From assembly GCA_035378955.1 (NCBI GenBank), contig DAOSUS010000006.1:59702-93245 (forward strand): 33,544 nt of DNA, written 5' to 3'. The stretch's first letter is position 1, and every line of letters begins with the position of its first letter. Shown here one piece after another: positions 24,347 to 32,615 of this stretch. The position numbers and the translations under genes were made by a program. Origin of the DNA: Candidatus Hydrogenedens sp. (GTDB taxonomy: Bacteria; Hydrogenedentota; Hydrogenedentia; Hydrogenedentales; Hydrogenedentaceae). The notes under the pieces are model-generated. The model was not told where the DNA came from, ran no database searches, and saw only the letters and a list, made by a program, of their open reading frames with translations.

Positions 24347-25830
24347 AGTTCCAATCCTTTCTCTGCAAATTCTACTGCTTTGAATAATGCTTTGGCTTTG
24401 TTCACGGTTTCCATGTATTCGCGTTCGGGGTCGCTATCATAAACGATACCTGCGCCTGCTTGAAGATAGGCAACGCCTTCTTTAATTACCATGGTTCGGA
24501 TTAAGATACAAGTGTCCATGTCGCCTGTGAAACTGATATAACCGGCACCGCCAGCATAAGGTCCGCGTCGTTCAGGTTCTAATTCGTCAATGATTTCCAT
24601 AGCCCGAATTTTAGGAGCCCCTGAAACGGTTCCCATAGGGAAAGTTGCCTGCAATGCATCAAAGGCATCACATTCAGGACGCAGTTCTCCTTCCACTTCA
24701 GTTACGATATGCATAACATGAGAGTATCGTTCAATAACCATAAATCGATTTGGAACGGGTTTAACAGTTCCGATTTTACAAACACGACCTAAATCATTTC
24801 TACCGAGGTCAACCAGCATGATATGCTCCGCCCGTTCTTTTTCATCTGCAATTAATTCTCTTTCAAGAGATAAGTCATCCTCGGGAGTATTCCCACGAGG
24901 TCGAGTTCCGGCAATAGGACGAAGTAGACAGCGTCGTTGCTTTACCTGTGTCATAACTTCAGGACTGGAACCAACGAGGGCTAATTCGGGAAATTGCATA
25001 AGTAGCATATAAGGGGAAGGATTAATGCGTCGTAAAGCACGATATAAGTTGACGGGACTTGTATAGACAGGCCTTGAAAAACGCTGAGATAGGACAACTT
25101 GGAATATATCCCCGGCACAGATATATTCGCGGGCTTTGGCTACTGCTTTGCAGAAATCCTCTTTGCAGAAGTTGGATTTAATTTCAATTTGTCCGTTGGT
25201 CTGGTGGACATGTTCCGTAGAAACGGCTAAGGGTCCACGAAGTCGTGCTTCAATTTCGGCAATTTTGCGGATAGATTCGTTATAGGCGTTTTCTGCATTT
25301 GAACGAATATGGGCATTGGAAACAATCATGATACGGTTGTTCAAATGGTCAAAAATGAGTAAGGTATCGGTAATCATGAAATAAATATCAGGTAAACCTA
25401 AAGTATCGGGATTCTTATCGGGAATGTTTTCAAAAAATCGGATAGTATCATAGGAAATATAACCCACAGCACCTCCAAAGAAAGAAGGGAGTCCTGGTAC
25501 TATTACGGGAGTATATTCTTTCATAAGTTTCCGTAATTCGTTCCAAGGCTGGTCGGAGGTGAAAGAGCCTGTAATTCCATTTCGAGTGATGCTGATATTA
25601 TTCCCACTTGCTTGAAAAATGACCGATGGATTAGCACCTAAAAAGGAATACCTGCCGAGCACCTCTGCGTGTTCCACACTTTCAAGCAGAAACGAATACG
25701 GGTACCCTCGTGAGATTTTTAAATAAGCACTTACAGGGGTTTCCAAATCGGCTAATAATTCTTTATATACCGGCACAATAGACCCCTGCCGTGCTATTGT
25801 GCGAAATTCATCAAAGGATGGGTAAATCAT
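24343..25830 (-). CDS. trpE: Anthranilate synthase component I
   Basis: TrpE turns chorismate into anthranilate with ammonia from TrpG. The protein is 495 residues when started at the ATG at 25830. That start is preferred over the ORF-extending ATG at 25875 because AAGGAGAT lies 5 bases before it and TrpE proteins begin about here (MIYPSFDEFRTIARQG). The tryptophan feedback motif LLES is present (residues 48-51). The chorismate-binding core contains AGDIFQVVLSQRF, LLRPIAGTRPRG, DEKERAEHIMLVDLGRNDLG, TFPMGTVSGAPK and AGAGIVYDSDPEREY, complete and typical. It starts 19 bases after the hisI stop. Other trp genes are not in the window. Confidence 0.95.
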   Translation of the reverse strand: MIYPSFDEFRTIARQGSIVPVYKELLADLETPVSAYLKISRGYPYSFLLESVEHAEVLGRYSFLGANPSVIFQASGNNISITRNGITGSFTSDQPWNELRKLMKEYTPVIVPGLPSFFGGAVGYISYDTIRFFENIPDKNPDTLGLPDIYFMITDTLLIFDHLNNRIMIVSNAHIRSNAENAYNESIRKIAEIEARLRGPLAVSTEHVHQTNGQIEIKSNFCKEDFCKAVAKAREYICAGDIFQVVLSQRFSRPVYTSPVNLYRALRRINPSPYMLLMQFPELALVGSSPEVMTQVKQRRCLLRPIAGTRPRGNTPEDDLSLERELIADEKERAEHIMLVDLGRNDLGRVCKIGTVKPVPNRFMVIERYSHVMHIVTEVEGELRPECDAFDALQATFPMGTVSGAPKIRAMEIIDELEPERRGPYAGGAGYISFTGDMDTCILIRTMVIKEGVAYLQAGAGIVYDSDPEREYMETVNKAKALFKAVEFAEKGLEL

Positions 25831-25849
25831 ATAAATCTCCTTTTTTATC

Positions 25850-26215
25850 TTATTCTTTGGCGACACCATCGCCATCTAAAATTATGGTTTCATCGAAATC
25901 AACTCTACGGTAAAAGCAGCTTGTTTCGTTGGTATGACAGGTAGGTCCTGCTGGGTCGCAACGAAGTAATAATGCATCGCCATCGCAGTCAATCCGTATT
26001 TCGCGAACTTTGAGAACATTACCGGAGGTTTCCCCTTTTCGCCAAAGTTTCTGCCGAGAACGAGACCAGAAGCAGGCTATCTTTTCTTTAAGCGTAATTT
26101 GTAAGGACTCAGCATTCATATATCCAACCATAAGGACTTGTCCTGTTTCAACATGTTGAATAATAGCAGCAATAAGTCCACGGTCATCAAACTTGATTAA
26201 ATCGTTGAGTTTCAT
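25850..26215 (-). CDS. hisI: Phosphoribosyl-AMP cyclohydrolase
   Basis: HisI opens the purine ring of phosphoribosyl-AMP, the third step of histidine synthesis. The 121-residue protein is the single-function form, without the HisE pyrophosphohydrolase domain. Metal-binding residues are seen in DCDGDALLLRCDPAGPTCHT and ETSCFYRR, and the conserved FWSRSRQKLWRKGETSGN precedes them. AAGGAGAT lies 8 bases before the ATG. It heads the hisI-trpE-trpG-flavoprotein run and is separated from hisF by 220 bases that contain a palindrome and a plus-strand hairpin with a T-run. Confidence 0.95.
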   Translation of the reverse strand: MKLNDLIKFDDRGLIAAIIQHVETGQVLMVGYMNAESLQITLKEKIACFWSRSRQKLWRKGETSGNVLKVREIRIDCDGDALLLRCDPAGPTCHTNETSCFYRRVDFDETIILDGDGVAKE

Positions 26216-26245
26216 GGGAAATCTCCTTTTTTACAGGTTTATAAT

Positions 26246-26264
26246 TTTACAATAATTTTGTAAA
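26246..26264. promoter_or_regulatory. Palindrome upstream of hisI
   Basis: TTTACAA (26246-26252) and TTGTAAA (26258-26264) form a perfect inverted repeat with a 5-base centre, 31 bases before the hisI start and next to minus-strand TATAAA-like sequence. It may be an operator overlapping the promoter of the hisI-trpEG operon. It resembles no Trp or His regulatory site that I know. Confidence 0.4.
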
Positions 26265-26338
26265 GGTAAATATTTTCTAAAAAAGGTTGGGAAATATAAG
26301 AAGGGGGATTTTAATGTATCACCATCGAAATATGTGGG

Positions 26339-26424
26339 CAGGATGAAGACACAATCCTTGTGGGCTTGTGAAATTTTCAGATATGAAAAATCTTTTATTC
26401 ATGAGTTCATCCTGTTATTTTTTT
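26339..26424 (+). ncRNA. Plus-strand hairpin element with T-run between hisI and hisF
   Basis: CAGGATGAA (26339-26347) pairs with TTCATCCTG (26406-26414), followed by TTATTTTTTTG. Inside are CACAA/TTGTG (26350-26354 with 26358-26362, 3-base loop) and TTTTCA/TGAAAA with a GATA loop (about 26374-26389), giving a three-way-junction shape. Both flanking genes are on the minus strand, so the T-run serves no known plus-strand gene. A small RNA of about 90-150 bases, or an antisense terminator protecting hisF, are the options. Confidence 0.4.
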
Positions 26425-26435
26425 GTTAGATGTCA

Positions 26436-27200
26436 TTATAATCGCACAGGGACACCATGCTTTGCAAGAAATTCTTTGGCTTCATGGATGGAGTATTCTG
26501 CAAAGTGAAAGATAGAAGCGGCAAGGGCTGCATCGGCTTTGCCTTCTTGTAAGGCGGAACGCAAATGTTCTAAATTTCCAGCTCCACCACTGGCAATTAC
26601 GGGGATGTTAACGGCTTCTGCTACTGCACGGGTTAGTTCAATATCATAACCTTCTTTTGTTCCATCGGCATCCATAGAAGTAAGTAAAATCTCTCCAGCG
26701 CCGCGTCGTTCCGCTTCCATAGCCCATGCTACGGGTTCTAATTCGGTAGGTTTTCCTCCATCTCTGCCACCATGGCTTTTTACTATGTATCGATTTCCTA
26801 CTTTTTTGGCGTCAATAGCAATAACAATACATTGGGAGCCGAAACGAGCAGAGGATTCATTGATAAAGTTCGGATTAAGAATGGCAGGAGTATTTATGGA
26901 AACTTTGTCGGCACCTGCGCTAAGAAGAAGTCGAATATCTTCCAGAGTGCGAATACCTCCCCCAACACAAAGAGGCATAAATACCTGTTCGGCCGTTTTC
27001 TGAACAACATCCAACATCGTTTTCCGATTATCTGTTGATGCCCGAATATCTAAAAATACGATTTCATCTGCACCTTCTTCGTCGTAACGGCGCGCTATTT
27101 CAACAGGGTCTCCAGCATCACGAAGACCTAAAAATTTCACACCTTTTACAACGCGACCATCAGCCACATCTAAACAAGGGATAATACGCTTGCAAAGCAC
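26436..27200 (-). CDS. hisF: Imidazole glycerol phosphate synthase cyclase subunit
   Basis: HisF, with the amidotransferase HisH, forms imidazole glycerol phosphate and AICAR in histidine synthesis. The 254-residue TIM barrel has the catalytic D11 (IPCLDVADGRVVKG) and D130 (VIAIDAKK), the phosphate-binding GGGIRT near residue 81 and ASGGAG near 200, and the SMDADGTKEGYD loop. Both barrel halves are complete. It follows the AmaP-like gene by 11 bases and precedes hisI by 220 bases. hisH and the remaining his genes are elsewhere. Confidence 0.96.
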   Translation of the reverse strand: MLCKRIIPCLDVADGRVVKGVKFLGLRDAGDPVEIARRYDEEGADEIVFLDIRASTDNRKTMLDVVQKTAEQVFMPLCVGGGIRTLEDIRLLLSAGADKVSINTPAILNPNFINESSARFGSQCIVIAIDAKKVGNRYIVKSHGGRDGGKPTELEPVAWAMEAERRGAGEILLTSMDADGTKEGYDIELTRAVAEAVNIPVIASGGAGNLEHLRSALQEGKADAALAASIFHFAEYSIHEAKEFLAKHGVPVRL

Positions 27201-27211
27201 GAAAAAACTCC

Positions 27212-28039
27212 TTAATATTTGAGGGAATCAGTATTGTTGGGTGTATCCGATGAATCGGTTTTATCAGCCGCATCAGACGGTTCGGACAAAGTCGGAAGAG
27301 GATTTAATTCTTCCTGTTGAGGTTCCTCTAATTTGCAAGAAAGATAATCATTGGAGATTAACTTTTCGTCCGCGGAAATTGTTAGAACTGGGGGTTCCGT
27401 TTGAACAGGTTCTTCTGGTGTCGGTTTAATTTCTGAAGGTTCGTATTTTTGTGAGATGGTATCAAAAGCAGTTTTTCCTAAGGATGCATAAATTTTTTCT
27501 CCGTCTAGCTGGAAATTGTCTAATTTAATAGTTACCGGGGTTGAAATGGAAAGTCCAAAATAGATATTAAGGAATTCTTCAATTCGGTGAATTATCAGTT
27601 CTTGAATGTCTGGCAAGTTTTGTTGTTCTGTTAAGACAATAACAGGGCTAATTTCTACACATACCTTTTTCTGGTCTTTACTTGGCGAGAGTGAAACGGA
27701 AACTTGTTTTAATGGGGCAACTTTTTTAAGCATGGCTTCGCATTCTTTTTCTACCGTTGCAAGATTAATTTCTGTAATGCCATTTTCAAGGTTTTGTTTA
27801 ATAGTGCGGACAACAGGCTTTTTCCGTTTGAGGGATGGAAGGAAAGAATAAACACCTATCAGGATAAACACAATCCCTGTTAGTAATTTGAAAGAACCCG
27901 GAAATAGAGCATCCAGAGAGCCATCTGTTGTTTTTGCAATGTAAGAACATACATAAGGGCACTGAACAAATTGTCCAACCAGTGCTATCCCTACGATAAT
28001 AACCAGCAAAGCAGAAAGTTTTAAGAAAGCAAGTTTCAT
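27212..28039 (-). CDS. Membrane protein with Asp23/AmaP-like domain
   Basis: The 275-residue protein has two N-terminal membrane segments (about 5-25 and 48-67) separated by a loop with two cysteines (FVQCPYVCSY). An alpha/beta region follows (about 85-175) with GITEINLATVEKECEAMLKK and VCVEISPVIVL and DIQELIIHRIEEFLNIYFG, and then an acidic, Pro/Glu-rich low-complexity tail. The topology and the central domain match AmaP, the membrane anchor of the alkaline shock protein Asp23 in Firmicutes, and relatives. No Asp23 gene is adjacent. It lies 11 bases before hisF, with which it is probably cotranscribed, although no functional link is apparent. The assignment rests on topology and a loose domain match. 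Confidence 0.65.
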   Translation of the reverse strand: MKLAFLKLSALLVIIVGIALVGQFVQCPYVCSYIAKTTDGSLDALFPGSFKLLTGIVFILIGVYSFLPSLKRKKPVVRTIKQNLENGITEINLATVEKECEAMLKKVAPLKQVSVSLSPSKDQKKVCVEISPVIVLTEQQNLPDIQELIIHRIEEFLNIYFGLSISTPVTIKLDNFQLDGEKIYASLGKTAFDTISQKYEPSEIKPTPEEPVQTEPPVLTISADEKLISNDYLSCKLEEPQQEELNPLPTLSEPSDAADKTDSSDTPNNTDSLKY

Positions 28040-28280
28040 AATTATATTCCTTATCGTAATTTTTTGTTTTTATTAATGTTTAATTTTAACATGTTAGCCA
28101 TGGTTTTTTCATTTGTATAAGGTTCTTGATTGTCATTATAACGAAACAAAGCACTTTTGAGTTTCCAGTAAATCTGTTCTTCCTCTTTTGAACTTAGATA
28201 TTGAAAAGATTTAAATTATATACTTCTAATTGTTTTTATTGAATTGTTTGTTTCTTAAAATATTTTAAAAGGAAATGAGT
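28040..28280. other. Divergent intergenic region, nothing certain
   Basis: This 241-base AT-rich region between the AmaP-like gene and the GH4 gene must hold both promoters. No pair of -35/-10 elements stands out. The GH4 ribosome site AAAAGGAA is at its end. Confidence 0.4.
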
Positions 28281-29585
28281 ATGAGTAAGATTTGTTTTTT
28301 AGGTGCGGGAAGCACTGTTTTTGCAAAGAATGTTTTAGGTGATTGCATGCATGTAGAAGCATTAAAGGACGCAACGGTTGCATTATTGGATATAGACCCG
28401 GAACGATTAGGTGAATCGGAGCGAATGGTGAAAAATTTAAATAAAACATTAGGGGCAGATATGAAAATTGAGTCATATCTGGCGGAGGATGCGGAGAAAG
28501 CGTTTAAGGATGCAAATTATATTGTGAACGCTATACAGGTCGGGGGTTATGAGCCCTGTACTGTGATTGATTTTGAAATTCCAAAGAAATATGGTTTGAG
28601 GCAAACAATTGGCGATACTTTAGGTATTGGGGGCATTTTCCGTGCGTTACGCACTATCCCTGTGATGTTAAAGTATTGTGAGATTATAGAGAAGGTAGCA
28701 CCGGATGCTTTGCTATTGAATTATACCAATCCGATGGCAATGGTTACCGGGGCTATCTTAAAAGCAACTTCGGTACGAACGGTTGGTTTGTGTCATAGTG
28801 TTCAGGTATGTGCACCGCAATTATGTTTGATGTTAGAACTGCCGGATGATGATTTGCAATGGAAAATTGCCGGTATAAATCATCAGGCATGGTTATTGGA
28901 GGTGAAACGGCATGGCGAGGATTTGTATACGGAAATTAAGCGTCGTGCAGAGTTGCCAGAATATCGCTGGAAGGATACAGTTCGGTTTGAGATAATGAAA
29001 CGGTTCGGATATTATGTAACCGAATCGAGTGAACATAATGCGGAATATGTGCCATGGTTTATTAAAAGTAAAGCACCGCAATTAATTGATGAATTTAATA
29101 TCCCGCTGGATGAATATCCTAAACGCTGTATGGCTCAAATTGAGGCGTGGAAATACATACGAGATGAACTAACCTCTCTGGATAAGCCTTTGTCTCATGA
29201 GCGAACCCATGAATATGCTTCTTATATTTTAGAGGCGATAGAAACAGGCAAGCCGTTTACTTTCGGTGGAAATGTTTTGAATTATGGTTTAATTACGAAC
29301 CTGCCATATAAGTGTTGTGTTGAAGTTATGTGCGTGGCAGACCGAAGTGGGATAACGCCTACCTATGTAGGGGATTTACCTGTTCAATGTGCGGCTTTGA
29401 ATAGGACAAACATCAATGTACAAGAAGTGACGATTGAAGCAGTTTTGAAAGGGAAAAAGGAACATATCTATCAAGCGGCGATGTTAGACCCCCATACATC
29501 CGCAGAACTAACCATTGATGAAATTATTCATCTCTGCGATGACCTGATGGAAGCACACGGTTCCTGGTTGCCAGAATTCCATTAA
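28281..29585 (+). CDS. Glycoside hydrolase family 4 (alpha-galactosidase/alpha-glucosidase type)
   Basis: GH4 enzymes hydrolyse glycosides by an NAD+- and Mn2+-dependent redox mechanism. The 434-residue protein has the N-terminal Rossmann motif ICFLGAGSTVFAKN, LLDIDPERL near 36, NYTNPMAMVTGA (147-158), the metal-binding cysteine C171 in VGLCHS, and H201 in GINHQAW. The CHS motif and overall pattern fit the MelA/AglA branch (alpha-galactosidase or alpha-glucosidase). There is no PTS partner. I chose the ATG at 28281 because AAGGAA sits 8 bases before it; the ATG at 28275 is almost inside the ribosome site. It is cytoplasmic and convergent with the acetyltransferase gene. Confidence 0.92.
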   Translation: MSKICFLGAGSTVFAKNVLGDCMHVEALKDATVALLDIDPERLGESERMVKNLNKTLGADMKIESYLAEDAEKAFKDANYIVNAIQVGGYEPCTVIDFEIPKKYGLRQTIGDTLGIGGIFRALRTIPVMLKYCEIIEKVAPDALLLNYTNPMAMVTGAILKATSVRTVGLCHSVQVCAPQLCLMLELPDDDLQWKIAGINHQAWLLEVKRHGEDLYTEIKRRAELPEYRWKDTVRFEIMKRFGYYVTESSEHNAEYVPWFIKSKAPQLIDEFNIPLDEYPKRCMAQIEAWKYIRDELTSLDKPLSHERTHEYASYILEAIETGKPFTFGGNVLNYGLITNLPYKCCVEVMCVADRSGITPTYVGDLPVQCAALNRTNINVQEVTIEAVLKGKKEHIYQAAMLDPHTSAELTIDEIIHLCDDLMEAHGSWLPEFH

Positions 29586-29633
29586 AGATTTTTCCTGAAA
29601 CACAAAACATAGAAAGAAAAAATTAAAATTTAA

Positions 29634-30626
29634 TTATTCTGCGTGCCAGTGGAAATTATAGTGAGCGCCGCAAACACGGGATTGTAATTGGGATGTAAGT
29701 GAATTAGCCGGTGCATTGCACGCATGAATAGCCACTTCAAGAATATCCGCACCATAGTTTTGAGCCCAATATATCATGGTAGCCACCATATCTGTATAAA
29801 TGCCTTTATTTCGCACATTAGGTAGAACACCCACCATATCCCCTTTTGTAATCCGTATTCCTAATGTGTCCTTTGTTCTTTCATCTTCTACACTTGTAAT
29901 GTATCCCACAATTTGATTATCCATCTCTACAATCCATACACCTTTGGCTCGAATTCCCAGTAAGGAATTTTTAAGCCAGTGCTTAAACATTACGGGAACC
30001 TTACCCGTAGCCATTAATTTTTCATCAAGATAAAAACGGCTGTATCTCGGAAAGATTGAAAAATCAATATTTACTAAATTATCCATGTCTTCCTTTGTTG
30101 CGGGACGAATAGGAACGGTAATCTTATGCTCCAATTTAAAACCCGTCCGAAAGTCCCATACATGGTGAATATGGGTTGCGATTAAATCAAAGCCGTTTTC
30201 TACAATCGCTTTTACTCTGCTGAAATCAAGTGGATGGGAATATATATCCATGAACTTTACATGGTGTTCTTTTGCCCAGAGAACGACTTCTGTCAGAAGG
30301 TTCTTTTTAATCCAATAAGCGATTTCGTTTTCTTCTGCCAATAAATAATGAATACGGGCGCAGGGGAAACCAAAAATTTCACTATCCCAATGTAGTTGTT
30401 CGGCAAGAATGAAACCACAGACTTTATCGGTGCTATCAAAGGCACAAAAAATGGAAACGGTATCTCGCTTTATTAGACTTTGTATATCGGAGTAGATATA
30501 AGAAATATATGCCGATTTATCTATTCCACGAATATAATCGTAAGGATAAAAATTTTGACACTCTGCAAGTCTTAATAAATCGTTATCCGAAATAGCCTCA
30601 ATCGGTCGAATGTGGATGGTGCTCAT
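29634..30626 (-). CDS. GNAT-family N-acetyltransferase, WecD-like
   Basis: This 330-residue protein starts MSTIHIRPIEAISDNDLLRL. The N-terminal half contains LHWDSEIFGFPCARI (about 93-107), the pattern seen in WecD/FdtC-like sugar-nucleotide acetyltransferases. The C-terminal half (about 170-320) is a GNAT domain with VPIRPATKEDMDNLVNID, IVGYITSVEDE, and the acetyl-CoA loop VLPNVRNKGIYTDMV. The start at 30626 has GGGAG 11 bases upstream and lies inside the end of the glycosyltransferase gene (29-base overlap), so the two are coupled. A role in acetylating an amino sugar of a surface glycan is inferred from the WecD resemblance and the neighbour. Confidence 0.78.
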   Translation of the reverse strand: MSTIHIRPIEAISDNDLLRLAECQNFYPYDYIRGIDKSAYISYIYSDIQSLIKRDTVSIFCAFDSTDKVCGFILAEQLHWDSEIFGFPCARIHYLLAEENEIAYWIKKNLLTEVVLWAKEHHVKFMDIYSHPLDFSRVKAIVENGFDLIATHIHHVWDFRTGFKLEHKITVPIRPATKEDMDNLVNIDFSIFPRYSRFYLDEKLMATGKVPVMFKHWLKNSLLGIRAKGVWIVEMDNQIVGYITSVEDERTKDTLGIRITKGDMVGVLPNVRNKGIYTDMVATMIYWAQNYGADILEVAIHACNAPANSLTSQLQSRVCGAHYNFHWHAE

Positions 30627-31563
30627 CTGTGAGTGTCTCCCTGACAATAAAATAAGGACGATGTTGAACCTCTCGATATGCCCTGCTGACATAGGCACAC
30701 AATACGCTTATACACAATATCTGTATTCCGACAAAAATTAAAAGTAAGGAAGTCATAATCATAAGAGAATCGGGACTCTTATTAAACAACAGCGAACGGA
30801 AAAAAATAAAAAAGCCCAGCAAAAAACCTAATGCAGAAAACAACATACCCACAAACCCAATCGCTTCCACTGGGACAGTGCTTATGCTGGCTATAATATC
30901 AAAATTAATCCAGAATAGCGACCAAATCCGATACCTGCTTTTCCCCTTTTCCCGTTTTCTATGCTTGATGGGATGAGATTTAATTTTTAGCCCCATCCAA
31001 CTGATTTCAGCAGGAATATATCTTGCATGATGGGTTGCTTGAAGTAAACGATTTACTGCATTGTGACTGTATGCCGCCATGCCACAGCCCGCATCCTTTA
31101 ATTCCGAACCTGTCGCTTTGGAAATAAAACGATTAACAAATTGAGAAAAGAACCTCCGCAAAAAACTATCCTGTCGCTCTGTTCTCCAGCCTTGAACAAA
31201 ATCAAAATCTCCTTCTTCAAGGGCTTTGATTAAATTGGGAATTTCTTCAGGAAGATTTTGACCATCACCATCCATAGATAAAAAAATAGTTCCCCGAGCA
31301 TAAGAAAACCCTGCATATACCGCGGGATGTTGACCAAAATTGCGGGTCAAACGGACTACCTGAATATTATCATGCTTGCTATGATATTGCTTCAAAATCT
31401 CAAAGGTTTTATCCGTGCTCCCATCATCAACCACAATTATTTCATATCCCCGACCATAACAGTTCATTACTTCGATAATTTCATCAAGCACCCCTCCAAT
31501 ATTTTCTTCCTCATTATACACCGGCACCACTATACTTATTTCTATATCTTTTTTCAGTTCCAT
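30598..31563 (-). CDS. Membrane-anchored glycosyltransferase family 2 (GtrB/ArnC/DPM1-like)
   Basis: The 321-residue protein has an N-terminal GT2 domain with SIVVPVYNEEENIGGVLDEI, the nucleotide-binding DD at 46-47 in VVDDGSTDKT, and the metal-binding DGD at 98-100 in SMDGDGQNLPEEIP. The C-terminal part has two membrane segments (about 228-255 and 268-295). This layout is that of polyprenyl-phosphate sugar transferases such as GtrB and ArnC, which load a sugar on undecaprenyl phosphate at the cytoplasmic face. The acetyltransferase gene overlaps its 3' end, suggesting one pathway that makes and acetylates a lipid-linked sugar. Which sugar is moved cannot be read from sequence. Confidence 0.9.
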   Translation of the reverse strand: MELKKDIEISIVVPVYNEEENIGGVLDEIIEVMNCYGRGYEIIVVDDGSTDKTFEILKQYHSKHDNIQVVRLTRNFGQHPAVYAGFSYARGTIFLSMDGDGQNLPEEIPNLIKALEEGDFDFVQGWRTERQDSFLRRFFSQFVNRFISKATGSELKDAGCGMAAYSHNAVNRLLQATHHARYIPAEISWMGLKIKSHPIKHRKREKGKSRYRIWSLFWINFDIIASISTVPVEAIGFVGMLFSALGFLLGFFIFFRSLLFNKSPDSLMIMTSLLLIFVGIQILCISVLCAYVSRAYREVQHRPYFIVRETLTDEHHPHSTD

Positions 31564-31660
31564 GGTGTTGTCTCTGGAATTTGTTTGTTAATGAAATTTG
31601 AAGTTTATTTTATCATGATTTCGTTCACAAATTACTTTTTTCTAATTTCAAAATATATTT

Positions 31661-32242
31661 TTAAATATTCTTTTCGGAAGTAAATAACTCTTCCACTTGT
31701 TTTTTTAATGGATATAGTGACTGCATGTATTCGTTTTTGTCGAGGGTTTGGGTGCTTTCTTCTATCCATTGTAATATCTGGTTGATAACATGATGTCGCC
31801 AGTATCGTGCCGGACGGGATAACTCGTCGCGTAAGTATTGAATGTCCCGCTGAAGGCTTTTACGCACTTCTCCATCCAGCGGTGTCAAATCGGCTTCTAT
31901 AACTAATTGTTCTATCGTTTCCAAAATCTCTGCGGTTTCTTCTTCTATCCCTTCGGGGAATGGTGGAAAAAGGCGGTCAAATTCTCGTGAATCCTCTATC
32001 AGGTCAATTCCTTTGGGAGTAATTCGGGTCGCAACAAAAAGAGGAGGATTATATCCTGTAATTAATTCTACGAAATCTCGGTCGTATAGATAATGAATAT
32101 TTGCGGCTAATTGTTTTTTATCAATCTTCCCCGATTCTAAAAAGTCTTCAGGACCGAGCATTTCTGTGGGATTTTCAAGATACCGTTCGTATAATTTTTC
32201 CAGTATCCACCGTCGAACCGATTTGGGATGATATCGCTTCAT
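31661..32242 (-). CDS. Winged-helix-like hypothetical protein
   Basis: This 193-residue protein is unrecognised. The first 80 residues read as a winged helix (MKRYHPKSVRRWILEKLYER, then IDKKQLAANIHYLYDRDFVEL, then the wing LFVATRITPKGIDLIED, a pattern common in archaeal and bacterial ArsR/PadR-like folds). The rest is strongly charged and helical (ETAEILETIEQLVIEAD and LQRDIQYLRDEL), a possible coiled coil for dimerisation. No signal peptide or enzyme motif is present. It follows nothing upstream on its strand and is separated from the glycosyltransferase by about 100 bases. A DNA-binding regulator is the simplest reading; its target is unknown. Confidence 0.7.
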   Translation of the reverse strand: MKRYHPKSVRRWILEKLYERYLENPTEMLGPEDFLESGKIDKKQLAANIHYLYDRDFVELITGYNPPLFVATRITPKGIDLIEDSREFDRLFPPFPEGIEEETAEILETIEQLVIEADLTPLDGEVRKSLQRDIQYLRDELSRPARYWRHHVINQILQWIEESTQTLDKNEYMQSLYPLKKQVEELFTSEKNI

Positions 32243-32615
32243 AATTGTTTCCTAATAGGTAAGTGATAATTTTCATCGTTAATTATAATAAAGTGATGTT
32301 TATTATAAAAAGAGACTTTGGGAATAATCTATTTGTTTGTAAGGAACAGACTTTTATGCTTCCCATATTAGATTTTTTTCTGTTAGTAGAAATGCTTTTT
32401 GATGGAAAAATCGTTTGATTGGGAAAAGAAGATATAAATCTGCTCTTATGTCCTGTAAATCATCAACTAATTTTATAATCCCGTTTTTTTAAACAATAAA
32501 TCGTAAAAAAATCTGTAATGTTTTTTTATTTGTATTGTATGAATATATAGAAAGAAGTAGGGTAAGTTAAACAACAAAAAGTTCAACAAAACAAATAACA
32601 TAAGGAGATTGTACT
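32243..32615. other. Divergent intergenic region of 373 bases
   Basis: The region is very AT-rich with several T- and A-runs. On the minus strand TTTATA and TATAAT with 16 bases between them (about 32288-32316) could be the promoter of the winged-helix gene. The plus-strand ribosome site TAAGGAG precedes the lipoprotein. No open frame with a ribosome site, no tRNA-like fold and no strong hairpin were found. Confidence 0.5.

Noticed and set aside
26216..26435. Trp or His attenuator leader peptide before hisI.
   Set aside because: No short minus-strand frame with runs of Trp or His codons exists. The minus-strand hairpin lacks a T-run, and no T-box motif is seen.
28275..28280. ATG at 28275 as the GH4 start.
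   Set aside because: It stands 1-2 bases from the AAGGAA ribosome site; the ATG at 28281 has proper spacing.
30627..30698. Longer start (30698) for the acetyltransferase.
   Set aside because: It would increase overlap with the glycosyltransferase to 100 bases. The homologous N-terminus begins at the ATG at 30626, which has a GGGAG site.
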